Below, in pieces: positions 1-8,648 of a DNA stretch of 64,000 bases (positions are counted from its first letter, which is position 1; every line of letters starts with the position of its first letter). Origin of the DNA: Cylindrospermum sp. FACHB-282 (lineage in GTDB: Bacteria; Cyanobacteriota; Cyanobacteriia; Cyanobacteriales; Nostocaceae); NCBI RefSeq assembly GCF_014697195.1, contig NZ_JACJRJ010000003.1:1-64000 (forward strand), written 5' to 3'. Under the pieces are notes generated by a model. That model made no database searches. It saw only the letters and a program-made list of their open reading frames with translations, and was not told where the DNA came from. The position numbers and the translations under genes are program-made.

Positions 1-594
1 CAAGTCTAAACCAATATTTTGAGAGACTTGAGGGTGTTTTTCTATCTCTGTTTCACACAGAATACTAGCAATATATTTACCTGATGAACTACGAGTTACA
101 GTAACGTTTACAAGCTTTCCAGTAATTTCCTGAGATTTATGAAACTTCAGCCATCCTAACTTCGGAAGTTTTAAACGATTCTCTATTATCTGAATATTGC
201 CGTTAGTCAGGTTGGTTTTGTAGGACTGTTTGCATCCATACTTCTTTTTGAATTTAGGGAATCCGACACCTTTCTTGCCTTTGACCCTTCGGCTTCGCTC
301 AGGGTAAACTTTTTTCAGGTCAGAGAAGAAGTTTTTGTATGCTGTCTCTAAACTCTTGAGCGAGTTCTGTAAGGCAAACTTGTCTACCTCCTTGAGCCAT
401 TTAATCTCTTTTTTGAGTAAAGTTAACTGCTGACTACAACCATTGTAGTTTAAGGTTTTTTGCTCAGTATCATATAGCTCTTTTCTCAATGCCAGAAAGC
501 GGTTATATACAAACCTAGCACAACCAATAGTCTTATTAATTAAGACTTCTTGATTGCGATTAGGAATTAGTGTAACTTTAAACGCTTTTTGCAT
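1..594 (-). CDS. tnpB: TnpB-like RNA-guided endonuclease of an IS605-type element, cut by the window edge
   Basis: An open frame runs without stops from an ATG at 594 to base 1 (198 codons), so the 3' half lies outside the window. The N-terminus ([20 protein letters not shown], then [13 protein letters not shown]) is the usual start of IS200/IS605 accessory protein TnpB, and the last visible residues, NIGLDL, are the first RuvC motif carrying the catalytic Asp. TnpB proteins are guided by an RNA from the element's right end and cut DNA at the donor site. No TnpA is visible. Codons around 286-305 encode PERSRR, which comes from a short iterated repeat inserted in frame in the linker. Family assignment is firm; activity cannot be judged because the rest of RuvC and the zinc finger are missing. 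Confidence 0.85.
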   Translation of the reverse strand, partial: MQKAFKVTLIPNRNQEVLINKTIGCARFVYNRFLALRKELYDTEQKTLNYNGCSQQLTLLKKEIKWLKEVDKFALQNSLKSLETAYKNFFSDLKKVYPERSRRVKGKKGVGFPKFKKKYGCKQSYKTNLTNGNIQIIENRLKLPKLGWLKFHKSQEITGKLVNVTVTRSSSGKYIASILCETEIEKHPQVSQNIGLDL

Positions 595-679
595 TTCTCT
601 AACAGATGTTTCGCTGTGATAATCTTACCATAATACGCAACTATCTGCTATTCTAAATATAGAAATATGGAACGCCTAA

Positions 680-700
680 CTCATGACTTGAAGTCACGAG
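680..700. repeat. Subterminal imperfect palindrome, probable left end of the tnpB element
   Basis: CTC-a-TGACTT-g-AAGTCA-c-GAG forms a hairpin 86 bases upstream of the tnpB start. IS200/IS605 elements lack inverted termini and instead carry subterminal hairpins at each end, so this is a plausible left-end recognition structure. The exact element boundary cannot be set from one copy. Confidence 0.45.
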
Positions 701-768
701 TGTGCGGCTTACAGAAATCAATTTCTAATTTGTAATTTGTAATTTTTAATTCCCCAAAGGGGTTGACT

Positions 769-1647
769 GTGCAAGGTTTTCTTAACTTAAACAAACCATT
801 AGACTGGACTTCCCATGACTGCGTGGCACGGGTGCGGAGACTCCTGCGCCTCAAACGGGTAGGACACGCGGGAACCTTAGATCCAAAGGCTACTGGAGTG
901 TTACCCATCGCCCTGGGAAAAGCCACAAGATTATTACAATATCTGCCAGGAGAAAAAGCCTATAAAGCCACCATCCGTCTGGGTGTGCGTACCACTACCG
1001 ATGATTTAGAAGGGGAAATTATCTCTTCTGTTCCTTGTTCTGGGTTAGATTTGGCAGAAATAAAAACTGCACTTGGACAATTTGAGGGCAAAATCGAGCA
1101 AATTCCCCCAAGTTACAGCGCTATTCAGGTGGATGGTAAACGCCTGTATGATTTGGCGCGGAAAGGCGAAATATTCCAAGCACCAACGCGGACAGTGGAA
1201 ATTTTGCGGCTGGAGGTTTTAGACTGGCGCCATGGGGATTTTCCCGAATTAGATATGGCGATCGCCTGTAGTGCAGGAACATATATTCGGGCGATCGCTC
1301 GTGATTTAGGTGTAGCGTTACAAACTGGTGGTACCCTCGCCGCTTTAATCCGCACAGAAAGCTCCAGTTTCCCCTTGACAAATAGTCTCACCCTAACCGA
1401 CTTAGAAGCGCAACTCTCAGCAGGAATATTTCAACCCATCCCCCCAGACGCAGCTTTACAGCATTTAAAATCTGTGAGTTTACCAGCAGCATCTGCCAAA
1501 AAATGGTGCCAAGGTCAGCACATTCCTGTAACTTCAGATATTTTGGGAATAGTGCGAATTTACGAAGCAGAAACCCGCTTTTTAGGAATTGCACAATCAC
1601 TTGGCGGTGTTTTAATTCCCCAAATGGTCTTTGAACCAATTTCTTAG
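769..1647 (+). CDS. truB: tRNA pseudouridine(55) synthase TruB
   Basis: Converts uridine 55 in the T-loop of elongator tRNAs to pseudouridine. The protein is 292 residues, normal for bacterial TruB. The catalytic motif [12 protein letters not shown] is at about residues 32-43, with the nucleophilic Asp at 38; the downstream motifs AYKATIRLG, the [11 protein letters not shown] stretch and [15 protein letters not shown] are also present. The start is taken as GTG at 769, giving [10 protein letters not shown]; the TTG at 763 is in frame but AAGGGG at 757-762 sits 6 bases before the GTG. It stands alone between the tnpB element and a conserved small gene. Identity is very secure. Confidence 0.96.
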   Translation: MQGFLNLNKPLDWTSHDCVARVRRLLRLKRVGHAGTLDPKATGVLPIALGKATRLLQYLPGEKAYKATIRLGVRTTTDDLEGEIISSVPCSGLDLAEIKTALGQFEGKIEQIPPSYSAIQVDGKRLYDLARKGEIFQAPTRTVEILRLEVLDWRHGDFPELDMAIACSAGTYIRAIARDLGVALQTGGTLAALIRTESSSFPLTNSLTLTDLEAQLSAGIFQPIPPDAALQHLKSVSLPAASAKKWCQGQHIPVTSDILGIVRIYEAETRFLGIAQSLGGVLIPQMVFEPIS

Positions 1648-1799
1648 AAACTTATCCCCAAGCTTGGCTGATATCTGAAATTGCCAAAAATCCGCCAAAG
1701 CGTGGACTATGTATCCGGCAACAGAAAGCAATCAAGATAGAAGCCGCAAATCATACGGGCAAGTTATAATTCTCTTGCGGAGCAACGTAACAAAAATTT

Positions 1800-2123
1800 A
1801 TGAGCAACCCCCTTGTGCAAGCCTTTTTCGTAGGCAGAGCAGTAGCTGAAGTCATTAACGAACGCTTAGAAGTCGCCTTAACAGACGCTTTGAGTGATTT
1901 GGGAAAATTTGATGCTGAAGCTAGAGAACAGCTGCGCCAGTTCACAGCAGAAGTCATAGAGCGGGCAAATCGGGCAGCGGAAGCCGCTGGATCTGGTACA
2001 ACTACAAGTAGCGGACAACCCGGTACTGAGTCTGTTGACTTGCAAGCTGACATTGATGAATTACGTGCAGAAATTGCCCTATTGCGTACCGAATTGCAAC
2101 GTTATCGCAGCCATCCTGTATAA
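1800..2123 (+). CDS. Conserved cyanobacterial small protein, phasin-like helices
   Basis: A 107-residue acidic protein. Residues 1-63 look like one continuous amphipathic helical region (FFVGRAVAEVINERLEVA, then a region rich in Ala, Glu and Arg). A Gly/Ser/Thr-rich linker follows at about 65-78, and a second coiled-coil-like helix (LQADIDELRAEIALLRTELQRYR) closes the protein. I recognise the sequence style as a protein conserved across cyanobacteria but know no established function. No signal peptide, membrane segment or catalytic motif is visible. The helix pattern suggests self-association or a scaffold role; that is inference only. Confidence 0.75.
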   Translation: MSNPLVQAFFVGRAVAEVINERLEVALTDALSDLGKFDAEAREQLRQFTAEVIERANRAAEAAGSGTTTSSGQPGTESVDLQADIDELRAEIALLRTELQRYRSHPV

Positions 2124-2325
2124 ACCCAGGACAAAAATTCAATATCAGGGCATTTGGATCTTGAGATTTGAGAGCGAGGTTTTCCGGTGTTTATCCTGTG
2201 CTTAGTCGGCAGCATCAAACCAAAGTAGGCTCGGAAATCCTCAAACTCTATATTTCTGTAAACTTTTATTTCTGCGTTTTTTGTTACAGTTATATATGGT
2301 TTGCTTCACCCACATTGGTGTCTAA

Positions 2326-2700
2326 TCAGCCTCTGTCCACTGGCATTACGATCATTGGTAAGCGACTCCGTTGCACAGCATGAAAGTAAGTCGGCACATC
2401 TTGATTAATACAAGTTGCCAATGGGTTTGTCCGATAGTGCAAATCAGCCAGCATCTCATCCAGGACAGTAAAACTTGTAGGATACAAGGTAAGAAATCTA
2501 TAGTCTGCGGTAGGGCATTCCGTGGACTTAAAACAAAGCTCAGAGCCTCCCAAGCAATAGCCGGATTGTCTGAGAAGCCCACACTTAGCTCTTGCGGTAG
2601 GTGTGGGAGTATGTCGCGAATTAGAGTGTCTTTTATTTCTGGTAATTCGGTTAAAAACCAACGGTACGCACAAAAATATGGAACAAGGTTATTCAGATAA
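2326..2700 (-). pseudogene. Possible frameshifted gene remnant on the minus strand
   Basis: In the 554-base gap before the ABC1 kinase, two minus-strand frames join into one protein-like sequence. One frame (about 2700-2500) reads LPEIKDTLIRDILPHLPQEL and on to WEALSFVLS. The other (about 2505-2326) reads DYRFLTLYPTSFTVLDEMLA and ends PMIVMPVDRG before a stop. A single frameshift near 2500 would join them. I do not recognise the family. The region overlaps the start of the downstream plus-strand gene, which argues against a working gene. This is a weak call resting on amino-acid composition alone. Confidence 0.25.
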
Positions 2701-4363
2701 GGCATACCGTTGGAATCGTGAAAACTACTCTAGCAGACGGCGCTTTGTTGATATTTGGTCTTTTGTCTTGACCTTAATGTTTAAGCTTTGGCGCTATAAC
2801 AAATCTTGGAGTTACCCTGGCGGTGTAACTGAGTCCAAGCAAACTGCAAGGCGTAAGGATCAAGCTGTCTGGATCCGCACGACCTTGCTGGAGTTAGGGC
2901 CAACTTTTATCAAAATTGGGCAACTTTTTTCTACCCGTGCTGATATTTTTCCCGGCGAATATGTAGAAGAATTAGCTAAATTACAAGACAAAGTCCCAGC
3001 TTTTAGCTATGAGCAAGTAGAAGGGATTATTGAGCAAGAATTAGGCAAAAAGCTGCCTGAACTTTTCCAAACTTTTGAACCCATTCCCCTGGCTGCTGCT
3101 AGCTTGGGGCAAGTACACAAAGCTGTTTTACATAGTGGAGAATCTGTTGTTGTCAAGGTGCAACGTCCTGGACTAAAGCAGCTATTTGAAATTGATTTAC
3201 AAATTCTCAAGGGGATTACCCGCTATTTTCAAAACCATCCCAAATGGGGACGGGGAAGAGATTGGGTGGGGATTTATGAAGAGTGTTGCCGCATTCTGTG
3301 GGAAGAAATTGATTATCTGAATGAAGGTCGGAACGCTGATACTTTTCGTCGGAATTTTCGCGTTTACGACTGGGTGAAGGTGCCACGTATTTACTGGCGT
3401 TACACTTCCCCTAGAGTGTTGACTTTAGAGTATGTCCCTGGTATTAAAATTAGCCAATACGAAGCTTTAGAGGCAGCGGGTGTGGATCGTAAGGCGATCG
3501 CTCGTTATGGCGCTCAAGCCTATTTGCATCAACTGCTGAATAATGGCTTCTTCCACGCCGATCCTCACCCTGGTAATCTAGCTGTCAGTCCCGATGGAGC
3601 TTTAATTTTCTACGATTTCGGCATGATGGGGCGAATTAAAGCTAATGTGCGGGAAGGACTGATGGAAACCCTGTTTGGCATTGCTCAAAAAAATGGCGAT
3701 CGCGTGGTTCAATCTCTGATCGATTTGGGTGCGATCGCCCCAACCGATGATATGGGGCCAGTGCGGCGTTCTGTCCAGTATATGCTGGACAATTTTATGG
3801 ATAAGCCATTTGAAAACCAATCAGTCGCCGCTATCAGTGAAGACCTTTACGAATTAGCTTATAATCAACCGTTTAGATTTCCTGCCACTTTTACTTTTGT
3901 GATGCGCGCCTTTTCTACACTTGAGGGGGTAGGCAAAGGCTTAGATCCCGAATTTAACTTTATGGAAGTTGCACAACCTTATGCAATGCAGCTTATGACC
4001 AATATGGATGGTTCAGAGGGGAATAGCTTCTTGAATGAATTAAGTCGTCAAGCAGTTCAAGTAAGTAGCACTGCGTTAGGATTGCCACGCAGATTAGAAG
4101 ATACACTAGAGAAACTAGAGCGCGGGGATATACGCGTGCGAGTCCGCTCTATAGAAACAGAACGCCTGTTGCGACGGCAGAGCAACATTCAGCTAGGAAT
4201 GAGCTACGCTGTTATCATTAGCGGGTTTCTTCTTTCAGCCACAATTTTATTAGTTAATCATTATGTATGGTTAGCATTACTGGCTGGTTTAATTGCCGCA
4301 GCAGTTTCAGTGATACTGATCCGCACGCTTCTCCGCCTCGACCGTTACGATCGTATGTATTAA
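2678..4363 (+). CDS. ABC1/UbiB/AarF-family atypical kinase
   Basis: A 561-residue protein of the ABC1 (UbiB/ADCK) family, whose members act in isoprenoid quinone metabolism and in cyanobacteria and plastids in prenyl-lipid homeostasis and stress. Visible motifs are the KxGQ signature (FIKIGQLFSTR, about 78-88), the Ala-rich loop AAASLGQVHKA (about 139-149), VVKVQRPG with the conserved Lys near 160, HADPHPGNL and FYDFGMMG. Two hydrophobic helices near the C-terminus (about 505-550) should anchor it to a membrane. The start is ATG 2678 (MEQGYSDKAYRW); the open frame extends 25 codons further upstream without family similarity. It is followed after 13 bases by a PP2C phosphatase, so the two may be co-transcribed. 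Confidence 0.92.
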   Translation: MEQGYSDKAYRWNRENYSSRRRFVDIWSFVLTLMFKLWRYNKSWSYPGGVTESKQTARRKDQAVWIRTTLLELGPTFIKIGQLFSTRADIFPGEYVEELAKLQDKVPAFSYEQVEGIIEQELGKKLPELFQTFEPIPLAAASLGQVHKAVLHSGESVVVKVQRPGLKQLFEIDLQILKGITRYFQNHPKWGRGRDWVGIYEECCRILWEEIDYLNEGRNADTFRRNFRVYDWVKVPRIYWRYTSPRVLTLEYVPGIKISQYEALEAAGVDRKAIARYGAQAYLHQLLNNGFFHADPHPGNLAVSPDGALIFYDFGMMGRIKANVREGLMETLFGIAQKNGDRVVQSLIDLGAIAPTDDMGPVRRSVQYMLDNFMDKPFENQSVAAISEDLYELAYNQPFRFPATFTFVMRAFSTLEGVGKGLDPEFNFMEVAQPYAMQLMTNMDGSEGNSFLNELSRQAVQVSSTALGLPRRLEDTLEKLERGDIRVRVRSIETERLLRRQSNIQLGMSYAVIISGFLLSATILLVNHYVWLALLAGLIAAAVSVILIRTLLRLDRYDRMY

Positions 4364-4376
4364 TTCCCAAGAATTT

Positions 4377-5111
4377 ATGAAACTCAACTTCACCGGTCTT
4401 AGCGATCCGGGACTTATTCGTTCTAATAATCAGGATGCTTACTATATCGACCCAGAAGGGCGATTTTTCATAGTTGCTGATGGAATGGGTGGTCATGCGG
4501 GGGGTGAGCAAGCAAGTCGCATTGCTACAGAAGAAATTCAAGCGCATTTGATAGCCAATTGGCAATCCCCCAAGTCTTCTCAACAATTACTAGAGCAAGC
4601 TTTGTTGGCAGCCAACAAAGCAATTTTGCAGGATCAGCAAAACCATCCTGAACGTGCTGACATGGGTACAACGGCTGTAGTGGTGATTTTTCGCGACTCA
4701 GAGCAGCCTTGGTGTGCCCACGTTGGCGACTCACGACTGTACCGTTTACAAGAATCGCAATTACAGCAAATAACAGAAGACCATACTTGGGTAGCAAGGG
4801 CAATCAAAATTGGTGACATCACACCAGATGAAGCCAGGGTTCATCCCTTTCGCCACGTATTATCACGCTGTTTGGGACGTGAAGACCTCCATCAGGTAGA
4901 TGTACAACCGCTAAGTCTAAATATTGGCGATCGCTTGCTGTTGTGCAGCGATGGTCTGACAGAAGAACTCGCTGATCAGAAAATAGCCCACTACCTCCAC
5001 AAAAGTCCCTTGCTTGACGAAGCGGCTATCTCTCTAGTTGAGGCGGCAAAAGACCAAGGTGGACACGATAACATCACTGTTGTCATTGTCACTCTTGAGG
5101 ACAATTCTTAA
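4377..5111 (+). CDS. PP2C-family serine/threonine protein phosphatase
   Basis: A single-domain, soluble 244-residue metal-dependent phosphatase of the Stp1/PphA type, which removes phosphate from Ser/Thr residues. The PPM motifs are in order: GLIRSNNQDAY (12-22), FIVADGMGGHAGGE with the metal-binding Asp (about 31-44), MGTTAVV, AHVGDSRLYRL, DHTWVARA, LSRCLG, LLLCSDGLTEEL and GGHDNITVV. All acidic metal ligands appear intact. It begins 13 bases after the ABC1-family gene, which suggests an operon. A Ser/Thr kinase lies on the opposite strand 1.3 kb away; whether they act together is unknown. Confidence 0.93.
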   Translation: MKLNFTGLSDPGLIRSNNQDAYYIDPEGRFFIVADGMGGHAGGEQASRIATEEIQAHLIANWQSPKSSQQLLEQALLAANKAILQDQQNHPERADMGTTAVVVIFRDSEQPWCAHVGDSRLYRLQESQLQQITEDHTWVARAIKIGDITPDEARVHPFRHVLSRCLGREDLHQVDVQPLSLNIGDRLLLCSDGLTEELADQKIAHYLHKSPLLDEAAISLVEAAKDQGGHDNITVVIVTLEDNS

Positions 5112-5114
5112 TTT

Positions 5115-5185
5115 GGTCAGTAGTCAGTAGTTACTAGTCAGCTGTTAAACAATCATCAACTGACCACTGACTACTGACTACTAAC
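5115..5185. repeat. Inverted CAGTAGT-type heptamer repeats
   Basis: GGTCAGTAGTCAGTAGTTA (5115-5133) is complementary to TGACCACTGACTACTGACTACTAAC (5161-5185), giving a long hairpin made of short tandem units. It directly follows the phosphatase gene and could act as a 3' transcript end, though there is no T tract. Such short tandemly repeated repetitive sequences are typical of Nostoc-type genomes. Confidence 0.75.
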
Positions 5186-5703
5186 AGAAAAAGTAACTAT
5201 ACTCAGTAATTTGTTCAGCCTGAGCATTTTTCCTATTTACAACTTGATACAAATATTTTAACCTCCAAACTTACTTTCAGAGGCAAATTTACATAATCTC
5301 GTAAATTCACATCTGGCACCTAATCAGGTACAGCCATAATTCACGCTTGTTAGCTTTTTATCCTCCCACATCCTCAAGTCCCTACTGACATAGCAATAGC
5401 TGATCCTCTCATCAAATCAGAGGTATGCAAAGCTGAAGCAGGGAAAGCACACCTACAGTTCAACAAGGGTCTATTTACCCAGAATATACCTTAGGGGACT
5501 TGGGTCATATATCAGTAAGGTTAGGTGCAAGATATCTAATCTAAAAAACTACCCATAAGAGTATGGGCAATTTAGTCAAACACTTGTTATCTTTCTTAAT
5601 ACGGAGGAACAAATGTATGACAGACAAAAGTCCAAGTATTATACCTTGGGGATTTCTGTAACCAATATCACCTTTTCGCCTTGTTATTTTTCCGGAGTTA
5701 ACT
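5186..5703 (+). promoter_or_regulatory. Long nblA upstream region with leader ORFs
   Basis: About 520 bases separate the repeat from nblA. GGAGG at 5603-5607 precedes two overlapping small ORFs. One starts at ATG 5613 (35 codons, ending at 5720 inside nblA in another frame). The other starts at ATG 5617 (MTDKSPSIIPWGFL, stop at 5659-5661). A 5-bp hairpin at 5552-5567 is flanked on the minus-strand 3' side by six T. No promoter was assigned with confidence. A long nblA leader is consistent with the known nitrogen and stress control of nblA genes. Confidence 0.4.
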
Positions 5704-5901
5704 ATGAACCAACCAATTGAACTTTCCCTAGAACAGCAATTTAACATCCGCTCATTTTCTACTCAGGTGCAACAAATGAGCCCAGAACAAGCTAAAGACT
5801 TTTTGGTCAAGCTTTATGAGCAAATGGTCGTGCGGGAGGCTACTTATAAAGAACTTCTCAAGCACCAGTGGGGCTTAGATTCAGGTTCCACTATGGCATA
5901 G
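5704..5901 (+). CDS. nblA: NblA phycobilisome degradation adaptor
   Basis: A 65-residue protein matching NblA, the small helical adaptor that docks on phycobilisome rods and recruits the Clp protease during nitrogen or sulphur starvation. The sequence MNQPIELSLEQQFNIRSF, then QQMSPEQAKDFLVKLYEQMV and REATYKELLKHQWG, covers the whole conserved family. Length is normal (about 60-65). ATG 5704 is preceded by CCGGAG at 5692-5697. Expression is expected to be strongly starvation-induced; the leader ORF ending at 5720 overlaps the first codons and could influence translation. Identity is very secure. Confidence 0.95.
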   Translation: MNQPIELSLEQQFNIRSFSTQVQQMSPEQAKDFLVKLYEQMVVREATYKELLKHQWGLDSGSTMA

Positions 5902-6402
5902 AGTATATCTTCTTGTGTCGCAGTGGGCGACCTCCTTCTCTTGCTCAGTTCCAAGGAGGAAAAGAGCTGGGGATGCCGGGGCGTCAACTCCGATCAGCCA
6001 TTCTCCTTACTTAGCATCGGCGAACAAAGCAGAAAAATTAAATCCACAATCTAATGGCAGACTGAGTAATATTTTTAGCTGCACATCATAATGCAGTCCT
6101 AAGTTGCCGTAGCTTTTAGGTTAATTTTGCTCTTTGTGTTAGTTAAGCAAACCCTTGCCTGACTTGGCTAGGTTAAGCATTTGACACGTCTATAAAATTA
6201 ATTTCCCCTCAACTACTTGCAGAGGAATATTTTTAGGCGTTTAACAAGCAAGTTAAACCAGCTTTTAAAGCTAGAATTTTTAGGCTTCACACTTTATATA
6301 ACTAGAACTGACAACTATCAACATACTTTGTTTATAAAAGTTTACATTTTCCGAGGAATTTTTTGTAGAATACATATTACCTGTAATACAAGAGGATTTA
6401 AC
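5902..6402. other. Intergenic, no gene seen
   Basis: Five hundred bases between nblA and the 3' end of the minus-strand kinase. CCTCCTT (about 5931-5937) pairs with AAGGAGG (about 5953-5959), a hairpin 30 bases after the nblA stop that could form part of its 3' end. The rest is AT-rich without a convincing frame on either strand; a 96-codon plus-strand frame at 6217-6507 overlaps the kinase and has no protein-like character. Confidence 0.6.
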
Positions 6403-7956
6403 TTAGCCCGAAAGGTCGAATGGCGAATCTGTATCCATCGTTTCCAACTTCGCCAGAATTTGGGGCTTAATCTTTTCATACTCAGTTTTGAGCAAACTTT
6501 TACTTAGTTGGGGATCGGCAGATGATGCCATAATGTCACCCGTTTGCACCCACTGTTTCAGTCGTTCGCATTGGCCGGGGGCGACACTGGAAAGTAGGAC
6601 ATGAGCGCAGCGACTGGGAGATTCTCTGGCAAAAAACAACAGGCGATAATAACCTGTATGTCGCAGTAAGCGGATAATTTCTTGGCCAAAAATGGTTTTG
6701 AGATCAAGGTAGTAAGGTAACCATTTAGGCCCATGCTTGCGGTTGTAGATGACAGTAATCCACAGCAGCATCGGGTGGGGAATAGAGATGAAAAGAAATT
6801 GATTGTAGCGGGTAGAGACTAAGCGCTTCTGAATTTCTTCTTGGGGTAGCATGATCCACAGAGCTAGTAAAGTCTCCCCCTTGATATGGATGGGCTGGGG
6901 AAAAACAATATCAGCAATCGGTTTATTTTGAGGCCAGGAAAGGAACTGAAAAATATCATTATTTGACGGAGTTACCCGCAGATGGGTTTTGGTCTTCGGT
7001 TCTGGCTCTGTATGAACTATAACGGCCTTAGACTGTGGGGGAGTATCTTGGGCAATTTTGGGTGTGTTGTCCTGCTGTTCTGCGGCTGCTAAAACCTCCA
7101 AAATGTCACTGATACTTTGGGGGCGCGAGCTTGCTGCTTTAGCTAGACAACTCATCACCAAATCTTCCACCTCTTTTGGGATTTGCAATGTGGGAGCAAC
7201 TTCAGCAAAAGTTCGTGGTAGTTGGTACTGATGTACTTTATACCAGGCTCCAAAGGAGTGGCTTGAGGGCACTAGGGGCATTTTGCCTGTGAGCATCTCA
7301 AACATCATCACGCCCATACTATAAATATCGGAGCGGTTGTCTAGTTCCTTACCCTCCATCTGTTCAGGAGAAGAGTAAGCTAGTGTACCTAAATAGAATT
7401 TAGTATGATCGCCATCTGATAGTAGTAACTTAGCAATACCAAAGTCTAGAACCTTGACCAACTCGCCAAAACTGGGATCTTGAATCACCAGCATATTGCT
7501 AGGCTTAATATCGCGGTGGATAATTGGGCAGATGATGCCATCAACCAAAATGCCATTATGAGCGCACTGTAACCCCAGGCAGATTTGACGCGCCATACTG
7601 AGGAATCTTGCTAAAGCCAGGTGTTGCTTGCGAACCAGAGTGTTTAGTCCTTGCCCCTGTAGGTATTCCATGACGTAATACGGGGTGTTATTTTCGTCTA
7701 CGCCATAATCCATCACTCGGACAATATGAATGCTTTTTTGTCCTAGTAGGGCACAGGTTTTTGCTTCTCGCTCAAAGCGTTCTTGCAAGCGCATTTTTTC
7801 ATTTTGGATTGACAAGGCGAGAAACTTAACTGCAACCGGTACGCCTCCCAACAAAATATCCTTGGCACGATAAACCCGACCCATTGCTCCAGTACCAATT
7901 AACTCCTGAAGCTGGTAGCGTTTGCTGAGTAAGCGACCAAGGTTGGGGTCTGACAT
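6403..7956 (-). CDS. Hanks-type serine/threonine protein kinase
   Basis: A 517-residue eukaryotic-type kinase. From MSDPNLGRLLSKRYQ the domain reads: glycine loop IGTGAMGRVY (20-29), VAVK with the ATP-binding Lys (44), catalytic HRDIKPSN (147-154), DFGIAKLL (171-178), GTLAYSSPEQ, and SDIYSMGVMMFEMLTG. The catalytic domain ends near 290. The C-terminal 220 residues are cyanobacterium-specific, without membrane or PASTA segments, and may sense or bind partners. The start is ATG 7956; the upstream TTG at 7968 is in frame but less likely. Substrates are unknown. Convergent to nblA. Confidence 0.93.
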   Translation of the reverse strand: MSDPNLGRLLSKRYQLQELIGTGAMGRVYRAKDILLGGVPVAVKFLALSIQNEKMRLQERFEREAKTCALLGQKSIHIVRVMDYGVDENNTPYYVMEYLQGQGLNTLVRKQHLALARFLSMARQICLGLQCAHNGILVDGIICPIIHRDIKPSNMLVIQDPSFGELVKVLDFGIAKLLLSDGDHTKFYLGTLAYSSPEQMEGKELDNRSDIYSMGVMMFEMLTGKMPLVPSSHSFGAWYKVHQYQLPRTFAEVAPTLQIPKEVEDLVMSCLAKAASSRPQSISDILEVLAAAEQQDNTPKIAQDTPPQSKAVIVHTEPEPKTKTHLRVTPSNNDIFQFLSWPQNKPIADIVFPQPIHIKGETLLALWIMLPQEEIQKRLVSTRYNQFLFISIPHPMLLWITVIYNRKHGPKWLPYYLDLKTIFGQEIIRLLRHTGYYRLLFFARESPSRCAHVLLSSVAPGQCERLKQWVQTGDIMASSADPQLSKSLLKTEYEKIKPQILAKLETMDTDSPFDLSG

Positions 7957-8173
7957 AGAAAAATTCAACTCTAAGGTTCAACAATCGGGGGATAATTACA
8001 GCCCAATTCCTATCTGCTGTTCCGCACCAATTGGCATTAGCTATAGGGTGCGGATGAAAGCGCATTGCTTGCCGTGGCATTAAGTTTAGCTTGTGTGAAA
8101 GAGCAATTTTTTTAACTAGCGCTTTGCAATCAGCACTTAGGGGTATTTGCCAATTTTAGAATGAATTGTACAG

Positions 8174-8620
8174 CTATTTTTGTTGACGCTCTAGGCTTGC
8201 TTCCATTGTACTGGTTAAAAAATGACCAGTGAGGATGCCACTAGTTAGGTAGTAGGTATCATCGGAAATTCGGTGTAGGGTTTCAAAGCCACTACGACGT
8301 TCGCGATCGCCTAGTACCCAGTAACGCTGCACAATGGTATCTGGACAAATCCATCCCTCGCCTTCAATTTTCCCTAAAAGATTATGCTCAAGTAAGTAAG
8401 TATATTGGCGTTCTCCATCATCCAAGCGTCCCCTATATCGCAAAGAGATTTCTGAGCGATCGCTACCTGGAAATGTCAGCTTTGTTGCCATAGAAAACCA
8501 GTTATCTCGATTCCAAACCACTAAGGTCATACCCTTAACACTGATTGGCATACCATTACGTTCTAGCCAATTACCTTGGATTATCCAGCGTCCTGGTTCT
8601 AATAAAAAAGTTTGAGCCAC
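8174..8620 (-). CDS. Conserved hypothetical protein, beta-rich
   Basis: A 148-residue protein starting at GTG 8620 (MAQTFLLEPGRWIIQGNWLE), with AAGGA about 10 bases upstream. It is rich in Trp, Tyr and alternating hydrophobic residues (LTFPGSDRSEISLRYRGRL, then YTYLLEHNLLGKIEGEGWI), which suggests a compact beta-barrel such as a lipocalin-like fold. No signal peptide, metal motif or catalytic pattern is visible. I cannot name a function. The structured block at 8649-8865 lies immediately upstream and, read on the minus strand, would be its leader. Confidence 0.7.
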   Translation of the reverse strand: MAQTFLLEPGRWIIQGNWLERNGMPISVKGMTLVVWNRDNWFSMATKLTFPGSDRSEISLRYRGRLDDGERQYTYLLEHNLLGKIEGEGWICPDTIVQRYWVLGDRERRSGFETLHRISDDTYYLTSGILTGHFLTSTMEASLERQQK

Positions 8621-8648
8621 CTTCTACATTCCTTGTCTTGATCCAGTA

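Noticed and set aside
2168-2383. A 71-codon plus-strand frame before the ABC1 kinase
   Set aside because: Composition is not protein-like, there is no ribosome binding site, and it overlaps the minus-strand remnant.
5115-5185. CRISPR array from repeated CAGTAGT units
   Set aside because: Units are 7 bases, contiguous and inverted, without spacers; they are ordinary Nostoc tandem repeats. No other array-like spacing was seen in the window.
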